A program made the position numbers and the translations under genes. From Candidatus Aerophobota bacterium (GTDB lineage Bacteria > Aerophobota > Aerophobia > Aerophobales > AE-B3A), in NCBI GenBank assembly GCA_030602105.1, contig JAUWAK010000076.1, positions 1-5,556 on the forward strand: a stretch of DNA of 5,556 nucleotides. The letters are read 5' to 3'. The notes beneath the pieces are model-generated. The model was not told the origin of the DNA, made no database searches, and was given only the letters and a program-made list of their open reading frames with translations. This document shows, piece after piece, positions 1 to 5,283 of this stretch (the first letter of the stretch is position 1; the number at the start of each line of letters is the position of its first letter).

Positions 1-709
1 GAACAATCTGTTTGTGCGCTTCGTAGAGGGTATTAAACGTATGGAAAAATTCTTCCTGAGTACGCTCTTTCCCGGCCAAAAAATGGATGTCATCCACTAC
101 CAAAACATCTGTATTTCTGTATTTTTTTCTAAACTCTATTGTCTTATCGTCTCTAATAGAGTTTATTAACTCATTAGTGAACTGTTCTGAAGATAAATAG
201 GTGAAGTTTAACTCGCTTCCCTGTTCCATAACATAGTGACCGATAGCCTGGAGAAGGTGTGTTTTGCCCAACCCCACTTTTCCATAAATAAATAGAGGAT
301 TATAAGCCCGGGAAGGAGCCTGGGCTACCGCTAAAGCAGCAGCATGGGCTAATCTGTTACTATTTCCAACCACGAAATTGTCAAAATGATAACGGGGATT
401 TAGTTTTGAGGAAGAGGAATTTTCCCTTATGGGTATTCTCTCTTTCTTATGCGCGATTTTTTGAGGTAAGACAAACTCAACCTTAATGGGGCTAGTAACT
501 ATTTGTTCTATCTCTTTTTCTATGAGTGGCAGATATCTTTTGCTTAACCATTTCCTAAAGAAATCGTTGGGAACCTGGATGGTTAATTTTTTTGCAGTAA
601 GGGATTGTAATTGGGCAGGTTTAAACCAGGTTTTAAAGTTCTGAGGCTTAATCTTTGTTTCAATCCTGGAAAGGAGCTCCAACCAGACATTTTTCTGATA
701 TTCATCCAT
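1..709 (-). CDS. dnaA: Chromosomal replication initiator protein DnaA, N-terminal part (cut by left edge)
   Basis: DnaA binds DnaA boxes at the origin, oligomerises with ATP and opens the duplex; it also usually controls its own gene. The reverse complement reads 236 codons from ATG at 709-707 to the window edge without a stop. Visible parts are domain I (residues about 1-85, with a conserved NFKTWFKP-like stretch at 24-31), a short polar linker with a serine run (about 86-102), and the start of the AAA+ domain at about 103. Walker A is GKVGLGKT at 143-150 and Walker B is VLVVDDIHF at 202-210, followed by LAGKERTQEEFF. Sensor motifs and the DNA-binding domain IV lie outside the window. Walker A has Lys where DnaA proteins usually have a second Gly, but the GxxxxGKT pattern is intact. 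The ribosome site is weak (GAAAG about 11 nt upstream). The start is chosen because MDEYQ directly precedes the conserved domain I helix. The gene is transcribed away from the other genes. Confidence 0.97.
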   Translation of the reverse strand, partial: MDEYQKNVWLELLSRIETKIKPQNFKTWFKPAQLQSLTAKKLTIQVPNDFFRKWLSKRYLPLIEKEIEQIVTSPIKVEFVLPQKIAHKKERIPIRENSSSSKLNPRYHFDNFVVGNSNRLAHAAALAVAQAPSRAYNPLFIYGKVGLGKTHLLQAIGHYVMEQGSELNFTYLSSEQFTNELINSIRDDKTIEFRKKYRNTDVLVVDDIHFLAGKERTQEEFFHTFNTLYEAHKQIV

Positions 710-748
710 TTAAAAATCTACTTTCGGCCCTAAAACTTAATCACAGGT

Positions 749-768
749 TTATTCACAGCTGTGGATAA
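749..768. promoter_or_regulatory. Two DnaA boxes fused head to head (near palindrome)
   Basis: TTATTCACAG is followed at once by CTGTGGATAA. The left nonamer fits TTATNCACA on the plus strand, and the right one is a perfect TTATCCACA on the minus strand. Together they form a 20-bp inverted repeat with a single mismatched pair. The pair lies 40-59 bp upstream of the dnaA start codon, inside the predicted leader, which suits DnaA binding to its own gene. Confidence 0.75.
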
Positions 769-854
769 CTTCAAACTCTTAAAAATCGAGGGAAAAGGAT
801 GAGAAAAAACTTGTTTTTGCTATGGAAAGACTTGTCTTATGGCACTCCTACGAG

Positions 855-863
855 TTATACACA
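855..863 (+). promoter_or_regulatory. DnaA box TTATACACA
   Basis: The nonamer matches the TTATNCACA consensus exactly. It stands apart from the 737-768 cluster and adjoins the AT-rich block at about 878-900, the position expected for a box beside an unwinding element. It also lies about 20-30 bp downstream of the predicted dnaA transcription start. Confidence 0.65.
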
Positions 864-892
864 AAAGGAGAGATGAGATATTTATACTTTTG

Positions 893-920
893 ATTTTATA
901 GAGAGATTCCTTTTTGTCAA
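893..920 (-). promoter_or_regulatory. Predicted sigma70-type promoter of dnaA
   Basis: On the minus strand TTGACA (920-915) is followed after 16 bp by TAAAAT (898-893), giving a perfect -35 and a five-of-six -10. Transcription would start near 886, leaving a leader of about 175 nt before the dnaA start. That leader contains the DnaA boxes and two small inverted repeats. This is inferred from the sequence only. Confidence 0.6.
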
Positions 921-922
921 GT

Positions 923-951
923 TTGACAGAGAACCCGGATTTTGTTAAAGT
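923..951 (+). promoter_or_regulatory. Predicted sigma70-type promoter of the HIT-nadE-mnmG gene row
   Basis: TTGACA (923-928) is followed after 17 bp by TAAAGT (946-951; four of six matches to TATAAT). The predicted start lies near 958, about 25 nt before the HIT start codon at 983. The -35 is only 2 bp from the -35 of the divergent dnaA promoter, so RNA polymerase probably cannot hold both at once. The -10 is mediocre, and the TATAAA at about 957 is too far away to pair with this -35. Confidence 0.5.
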
Positions 952-982
952 AGGTTGTATAAACACTTCTCAAGGAAGAATA

Positions 983-1486
983 ATGGAAAGACTATGGGCT
1001 CCATGGCGCAGGGAGTATATTTTAGGAACCAGAAAAACAAAGGGATGCATCTTCTGCCAGAAGGCAAAAGAAAACAAAGATGAGAAGAACTATGTTCTTT
1101 TTAGGGGAAAAGATTGTCTGGTAATGCTCAATCTTTTCCCCTACAATAATGGCCACCTTATGGTGGCCCCGTACAGACATGTAAAGTCGGTAGAGAATCT
1201 CACTGAAGGAGAAGCTAAGGAAATGATGAAAATTCTTTGCCAAATGGCCAGTCTTCTCAAGGAGGTTTTACATCCGGAGGGTTTTAACGTGGGAATGAAT
1301 TTAGGAAAGGTGGCTGGAGCCGGGGTGGTAGACCATGTGCATCTTCATATCGTTCCCCGCTGGAAGGGAGATAGTCATTTTATGTCTGTTCTCTCAGATA
1401 CCAGAGTTATCTCTGAGGCTCTGAAGGAGACATATAACCAGCTAAAAGCGAAGCTACCCAGAGTTAGAATAAAAAAATGGATTTAG
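983..1486 (+). CDS. HIT-family hydrolase/phosphorylase, Ap4A-type
   Basis: This is a 167-residue protein of the histidine triad superfamily, whose members cleave or phosphorolyse nucleotide phosphates such as diadenosine polyphosphates with a histidine nucleophile. The triad HVHLHIV lies at residues 118-124 (His118, 120 and 122; His120 is the expected nucleophile). The N-terminal MERLWAPWR stretch is typical of a branch often annotated as Ap4A phosphorylase/hydrolase. A CxxC pair (Cys22, Cys25) follows, possibly with a structural metal. The exact substrate cannot be read from the sequence. The reading frame is open back to a TTG at 914, but I place the start at ATG 983: AAGGAAG lies at 972-978, the family begins at MERLW, and the longer form would cover the promoter. 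Its end overlaps nadE by 10 bp, which suggests translational coupling. It is cytoplasmic, with no signal peptide. Confidence 0.93.
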   Translation: MERLWAPWRREYILGTRKTKGCIFCQKAKENKDEKNYVLFRGKDCLVMLNLFPYNNGHLMVAPYRHVKSVENLTEGEAKEMMKILCQMASLLKEVLHPEGFNVGMNLGKVAGAGVVDHVHLHIVPRWKGDSHFMSVLSDTRVISEALKETYNQLKAKLPRVRIKKWI

Positions 1487-2229
1487 CGGAAAGGATATCC
1501 AACTGGATCAAGCAAAAGGTTGAGGAAGCGGGGGCTGAGGGAGTGGTAATGGGAATAAGCGGAGGAATTGATTCCTCGGTGGTGGCAAGTTTGGCTAAAG
1601 GAGCTGTAAGAGAAAGACTTATGGGGGTAATTATGCCCTGCCACAGCGAACCCTTAGACATCAGGTATGCATCGCTCGTGGCTGAGAAGCTGAAGATAAA
1701 GACAGAACGAGTGGTTCTGGATTCTCTTTATGATAAATTTTTGGAGCTTCTTCCCTCTGGCAAGAGGCTAGCTCTGGGCAATTTAAAGGCCAGACTGAGG
1801 ATGGCTACCCTATATTTTTTCGCTAATAATTTGAATTATCTGGTAGTTGGTACAGGTAATAAGAGTGAAATATCAGTAGGGTATTTCACAAAATATGGAG
1901 ACGGAGGGTGTGATATTCTACCTCTGGGGGACCTTTTAAAGACCGAGGTGAGAAAACTGGCAAGAAGGCTGGAGATCCCAGAGGAGATAGTTAACCAGGT
2001 CCCCAGCGCCGGTCTGTGGCGAGGTCAAACAGACGAGGGGGAGATAGGTCTAAGCTACGAGGATCTGGATGAGATTATATCAGCCATAGAGGTGGGAAAG
2101 GAACCTGCGGGTGGGGGATCTGTGAAAAGGAAGGGTTTGATAAGCAGGGTGAAGCGGCTCATAGAGAGCTCCCGTCACAAAAGGTCTCCTATCCCGGTAT
2201 TCAAAACTACCGGGAAGCCGGAGCTATGA
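1477..2229 (+). CDS. nadE: NH3-dependent NAD+ synthetase
   Basis: NadE catalyses the last step of NAD synthesis, amidating deamido-NAD through an adenylated intermediate. This 250-residue protein has only the synthetase domain and no nitrilase-type glutaminase domain, so ammonia is the expected nitrogen donor. Its length fits the short bacterial form. Visible motifs are the N-type ATP pyrophosphatase loop SGGIDSS (28-34), GNLKARLRM (101-109), GTGNKSE (125-131) with YFTKYGDGG just after (136-144), PLGDLLKTEVR (149-159), and PSAGLW followed by QTDE (176-187). All match the family pattern in order. ATG 1477 lies within the HIT gene's last codons (10-bp overlap) and is preceded by an A-run and no good ribosome site, so translation probably depends on ribosomes finishing the HIT gene. 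Confidence 0.96.
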   Translation: MDLAERISNWIKQKVEEAGAEGVVMGISGGIDSSVVASLAKGAVRERLMGVIMPCHSEPLDIRYASLVAEKLKIKTERVVLDSLYDKFLELLPSGKRLALGNLKARLRMATLYFFANNLNYLVVGTGNKSEISVGYFTKYGDGGCDILPLGDLLKTEVRKLARRLEIPEEIVNQVPSAGLWRGQTDEGEIGLSYEDLDEIISAIEVGKEPAGGGSVKRKGLISRVKRLIESSRHKRSPIPVFKTTGKPEL

Positions 2230-2282
2230 AACTACTACAAAGCCTCCTCTGGCAGGAATCCCTTTGCGGCAAAATAGAATGA
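2226..2282 (+). other. Possible 18-codon coupling peptide between nadE and mnmG
   Basis: An ATG at 2226 overlaps the nadE stop as ATGA. It opens a short frame (MKLLQSLLWQESLCGKIE) that ends in TGA at 2280-2282. That stop overlaps the ATG at 2279, again as ATGA, which is the likely mnmG start. The frame thus joins the two genes stop-to-start at both ends and could carry ribosomes across a 49-nt gap. A GGGAAG (2212-2217) lies at a usable distance. Such a short frame can arise by chance, and the peptide resembles nothing I know. Confidence 0.25.
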
Positions 2283-4143
2283 GACAGAAGAAATATGATG
2301 TTATCGTGGTAGGGGCAGGCCATGCTGGTTGTGAGGCATCTCTGGCCGCCAGTCGACTGGGGTGTTCCACCTTACTTTTGACCATGAATCTGGATACCAT
2401 CGCTCTTATGTCCTGCAATCCTGCCATTGGTGGTCTGGGCAAGGGCCAGCTGGTAAAGGAAGTAGATGCCCTGGGAGGGGAGATGGCAGGGCTATCGATA
2501 AGGTAGGTATCCAGTTCCGCTTGCTTAATACGGGAAAAGGCCCGGCGGTGAGATCATCCCGGGCTCAGGCAGATAGAAAGAAGTACCGTGAGTATATGAA
2601 GATAACTTTAGAAAAACAGAGCCGTCTTGATTTAAAACAGAGTTTGATAGAGAAGGTTCTCATTAAGAGGGGACAGGTGCAAGGAGTCCAGACGCATTTG
2701 AAAGAAAGATTCTTGGGCACCGCAGTAATTCTCAGCCCGGGTACTTTCCTTAATGGTTTGATTCATATTGGGCTGGTTCATTTTCCGGCGGGAAGAATGG
2801 GTGAGTTTCCAGCTACGGCTCTTTCCCAGAGTCTTAGAGATCTGGGATTCAGGATTGGTAGATTTAAGACAGGAACCTGCCCCAGGCTGGATGGGAAAAC
2901 CATCAACTTTTCCAAGATGAAGGTGCAATACGGGGATTTCTCTCCTATCCCCTTTTCCTTTTCCACTCGCAGTATTAATCGTTCCCAGGCTCCTTGCTAC
3001 ATCACTTATACCAATTCCCGGACCCACAAGGTTATTGAATCTGGCCTGGATCAGTCACCTCTCTATACCGGGATAATCAAGGGCACGGGGGTGCGGTATT
3101 GTCCCTCCATCGAGGACAAAGTGGTAAAATTCCCTGAGAGGGCGGGGCATCGGATATTTCTGGAGCCCGAGGGAAGAGGAACGGTAGAATTTTACCCTAA
3201 CGGCCTTTCCACCAGCTTGCCCGTGGATACTCAATACAAGATGGTTCGCACCATTGAAGGGCTCGAGGAGGTGGAGATCGTGAGGCCGGGCTACGGTATC
3301 GAGCACGACTACGTTGATTCTACCCAGCTTTTTCCAACCCTGGAGACGAAACTGGTTAGAGATCTTTATTTGGCCGGTCAGATTAATGGAACCACCGGCT
3401 ATGAGGAAGCGGCAGCTCAAGGCCTGGCGGCCGGGATTAATGCTGCTTTAAGAGTTAGGGGTAGGAACTCTTTCATACTTGATCGGTCAGAGGCCTACAT
3501 TGGGGTATTGATTGACGATCTGGTAACCAAGGGGACCAATGAGCCTTATCGTATGTTTACCTCCCGGGTAGAATACAGACTTCTCCTCAGGGAGGACAAT
3601 GCGGATCTACGCCTTGGCAAGAGGGGCTACAGAATAGGCTTAATAGGAAAGAAGGATTTTCGGAGAATCGAGAGGAGAAAGGGGAGAATTGAGCAAGAGC
3701 TTTCAAGGCTTAAAGAGACCAGACTCACTCCCAACAAGAATGTGAATACCAAGCTCAAAGAGTGGGGCAGTAGCCCCCTCACCCATCCTCTCTCCTTGGA
3801 AGAGGTCCTTCGTCGTCCTCAGATTTCCTATCAGAAACTGGGGTCTCTGGAAGAAAGAGGAGAAGGCATCTCTTTGCTGGAGGCACATCAGGTAGAGATG
3901 CAGGTTAAATACAAGGGTTATATCCAGCGCCAGGCTAAGGAGGTGGCCAGATTCAAAAAAATGGAAAGGGCAAAAATTCCCCGAGATTTGGAGTTTAGCA
4001 AAATTCCTGGGCTCTCCCATGAAGTTAAGGAGAAACTGAGCCGATTCAGACCTGTTTCTCTAGGGCAAGCCTCACGTATTCCTGGGATAACCCCGGCCGC
4101 CATCTCGGTTCTTTTGGTCTATTTGAGAAAAACTAAGGGTTAG
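2279..4143 (+). CDS. mnmG: tRNA U34 carboxymethylaminomethyl-modifying enzyme MnmG (GidA), interrupted by a one-base frameshift
   Basis: MnmG, with MnmE, uses FAD, NADH and a folate donor to add the 5-(carboxymethyl)aminomethyl group to wobble uridine 34 of certain tRNAs. The first frame runs from 2279 and hits TAG at 2504-2506. The rest is in the next frame down to TAG at 4141-4143. Joined at 2485, the product is 621 residues, the normal length. Motifs (joined numbering): FAD-binding GAGHAGCEA (12-20), CNPAIGG with Cys46, YCPSIEDK with Cys275, and the signature AGQINGTTGYEEAA starting at 366. Two family positions differ: KTGTCPR where KTGTPPR is usual, and GTGVRYC where GTGPRYC is usual. The C-terminal helical, tRNA/MnmE-binding region is complete. 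TTG at 2264 with AGGAA at 2254-2258 is a reasonable alternative start (626 residues). All domains are conserved, so a sequencing error or very recent mutation is more likely than an old pseudogene. Confidence 0.95.
2483..2506 (+). other. Frameshift site in mnmG (one base missing)
   Basis: The upstream frame reads GAG ATG GCA GGG and soon stops at TAG 2504. Members of the family read GGEMG(R/L)AIDK here. Adding one G to the GG at 2485-2486 gives GAG ATG GGC AGG GCT ATC GAT AAG (EMGRAIDK), an exact fit. So one G seems to be missing beside a short G run. No X-XXY-YYZ slippery heptamer is present, which argues against programmed -1 frameshifting. Confidence 0.9.
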
Positions 4144-4218
4144 AGTGTGATTTCCGCAGGAAGAAGGGCCGGTCAAGATAATGACATCTTCATAAGAACT
4201 CAGAGAGGGAGGACTCCT

Positions 4219-4947
4219 GTGAGATCCGGGGGTGAAGAAGTTAAGAGGGAAAAGGGGAAGGGAGATTATGCACAGCTAAAGAAGCTGGCGCAAAAAATGG
4301 GGTCCTGTCTGTTTGGAGTAGCGGATGTTAGGCCCATCAAGAATGAGTTTATTTTGCCTTCCTCGCTTACTAGACGGCTTAACAGGGGAATATCTATTGC
4401 CGCTCCCGTGTCAGCTGAGATATTGGATGACATTCAGGACAGGCCCACCCTCCTTTATTACCACCACTATCGACAGCTGAATTTCTTTCTTGACCGAATG
4501 GCTCTTAAAATGAGTTTTTTTCTGCAGAGACAAGGTTGGAGGGCTCTGCCCGTTCCTGCCTCTCAAATCGTGAACTGGCAAGAACAGAGGGGTCATCTTT
4601 CCCACAAGAAAATTGCTCAAAGAGCTGGCCTGGGAAGGATAGGCAGAAACAATCTCTTGGTGAATCCGAGATTTGGGGCCCGGATAAGGCTGGTGAGTAT
4701 TCTTACCAACATGCCCCTTCCCAGTGATGAGCCGAACCAGACAGATTGTGGAAGATGCAGGAGATGTATTTCTTCCTGCCCTGCTCAAGCGATTAAAGAA
4801 AGTCCGGAGGAGTTCGACCACATGGGATGTTTTGAGCAGCTCAAACTTTTCCGGAAAGAAGGCTTCGCCCCTCAGTATATTTGTGGTATATGCGTGAAAG
4901 CCTGTCCTGGGAAGAGAGGGTCGATTGCAAGCGGCTATACAAACTAG
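4219..4947 (+). CDS. Double [4Fe-4S] cluster protein, COG1600/QueG-related
   Basis: The protein is about 242 residues and relates to the iron-sulfur core of epoxyqueuosine reductase (QueG) and corrinoid-dependent reductases. Numbering from GTG 4219, the core stretch GHLSHKKIAQRAGLGRIG lies at about 125-142, followed by NNLLVNPRFGAR. A ferredoxin-type cluster motif C177-x2-C180-x2-C183-x3-C187-P comes next, then C204 and C222-x2-C225-x3-C229-P, enough for two [4Fe-4S] clusters. It lacks the C-terminal HEAT repeats of full QueG, and the DSAPV-like segment carrying the QueG general acid is replaced by ASQIVNW. It is therefore probably a QueG-like oxidoreductase of unknown substrate rather than QueG. 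The frame is open back to GTG 4147 (266 residues, AAGGG at 4135-4139). I prefer GTG 4219 because GGGAGGA (4207-4213) is well placed and the extra 24 residues look unlike protein. It lies directly after mnmG and is probably co-transcribed with it. Confidence 0.85.
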   Translation: MRSGGEEVKREKGKGDYAQLKKLAQKMGSCLFGVADVRPIKNEFILPSSLTRRLNRGISIAAPVSAEILDDIQDRPTLLYYHHYRQLNFFLDRMALKMSFFLQRQGWRALPVPASQIVNWQEQRGHLSHKKIAQRAGLGRIGRNNLLVNPRFGARIRLVSILTNMPLPSDEPNQTDCGRCRRCISSCPAQAIKESPEEFDHMGCFEQLKLFRKEGFAPQYICGICVKACPGKRGSIASGYTN

Positions 4948-4958
4948 GGGTTGACAAG

Positions 4959-5054
4959 GTGTGGCCCGAGTTTGTGGGGCTCATCGTTTTGATGCTTTTA
5001 TGTTTCGCCATTTCCTATGTAGTTTTCATGAAGCAGGAGATAAAGTCTCTGTAA
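4959..5054 (+). CDS. Small single-span membrane peptide (31 residues, hypothetical)
   Basis: GTG 4959 opens a 31-codon frame ending in TAA at 5052-5054. It begins 11 nt after the iron-sulfur protein stop, with AGGGG (4946-4950) 8 nt upstream. After a short MWPEF start there is a hydrophobic run of about 19 residues (FVGLIVLMLLCFAISYVVF), then a charged tail MKQEIKSL. This is the layout of a one-pass membrane peptide with the C-terminus probably in the cytoplasm. The same frame is open back to ATG 4890 (54 residues), but that form overlaps the conserved end of the preceding gene. A terminator follows 37 nt after the stop, consistent with the last gene of a transcription unit. I recognise no family. 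Confidence 0.5.
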   Translation: MWPEFVGLIVLMLLCFAISYVVFMKQEIKSL

Positions 5055-5090
5055 GAGAAACGCGTCCCTTTGTTGTCTTTTCTCTCTCCT

Positions 5091-5116
5091 TCCTGGAATG
5101 TTTCCAGGATTTTCTT
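5091..5116 (+). terminator. Intrinsic terminator ending the HIT-to-membrane-peptide gene row
   Basis: TCCTGGAA (5091-5098) pairs perfectly with TTCCAGGA (5102-5109) across a TGT loop, giving an 8-bp stem. The tail TTTTCTT (5110-5116) follows at once. The stem has only moderate GC content, so efficiency is uncertain. The position just after the last small gene and before a new promoter fits. Confidence 0.65.
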
Positions 5117-5202
5117 GCCTAAAAGTGCTGCTGTCTGGGGGACCACTTCCTCCTCCTCAAAGCAGGGAGCATGGCAGGCTCTTTTGCCCGGGCTATTTAT
5201 CC

Positions 5203-5214
5203 AGCAAGCTTGCT
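5203..5214. repeat. Perfect 12-bp palindrome overlapping a -35 region
   Basis: AGCAAGCTTGCT is identical to its reverse complement. It covers most of the weak -35 (TTGCTC, 5210-5215) of the predicted promoter before guaA, a common place for a dimeric repressor site. Its right half is also the right arm of the wider GGGAGCA/TGCTCCC repeat. Function is inferred only. Confidence 0.4.
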
Positions 5215-5237
5215 CCCTAACACGTATCTGATACAAT
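5210..5237 (+). promoter_or_regulatory. Predicted extended -10 promoter upstream of guaA
   Basis: TACAAT (5232-5237) matches five of six -10 bases and is preceded by TGA at 5229-5231, an extended -10. A poor -35 (TTGCTC, 5210-5215) lies 16 bp upstream. Transcription would begin near 5244 and pass through the hisF relic before reaching guaA at 5458, giving a leader of about 215 nt. Confidence 0.5.
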
Positions 5238-5283
5238 ATGAAAGAAGGAAGAGCTTCTCTACAGACTTCATCCGGTAAGGGGG

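Larger units (their letters stand above)
710..982. promoter_or_regulatory. dnaA upstream region with DnaA boxes; candidate oriC or dnaA autoregulatory region
   Basis: This 273-bp gap between dnaA and the divergent HIT gene has no convincing ORF. It contains DnaA-box-like nonamers at 737-745 (TTAATCACA, one mismatch), 749-757 (TTATTCACA), 760-768 (TTATCCACA on the minus strand, perfect) and 855-863 (TTATACACA). A very AT-rich block lies at about 878-900. Known origins often sit beside dnaA and combine box clusters with an AT-rich unwinding element, so a complete or partial origin is possible. The cluster is small, and the other flank of dnaA cannot be seen. Autoregulation of dnaA alone would explain the same boxes, because three of them fall in the predicted dnaA 5' leader close to its start codon. 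Confidence 0.6.

Noticed and set aside
914..982. Upstream extension of the HIT gene to TTG 914
   Set aside because: The extra 23 residues are not typical of the family, the extension covers the predicted promoter, and ATG 983 has AAGGAAG upstream and begins with the family's MERLWAPWR.
2362..2484. Out-of-frame start of the 593-codon frame within mnmG
   Set aside because: The first 41 codons (2362-2484) are the shifted reading of the true MnmG N-terminus and match nothing; real homology begins at GRAIDK after the frameshift.
2480..2506. Programmed -1 frameshifting in mnmG
   Set aside because: No slippery heptamer, no obvious stimulatory stem placed just downstream, and adding one G restores the family sequence exactly; MnmG is not known to need frameshifting.
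5054..5085. Hairpin AGAGAAA / TTTCTCT as the terminator after the small peptide
   Set aside because: It has an 18-nt loop and an AT-rich stem, and the much better hairpin with a T tail lies just downstream at 5091-5116.
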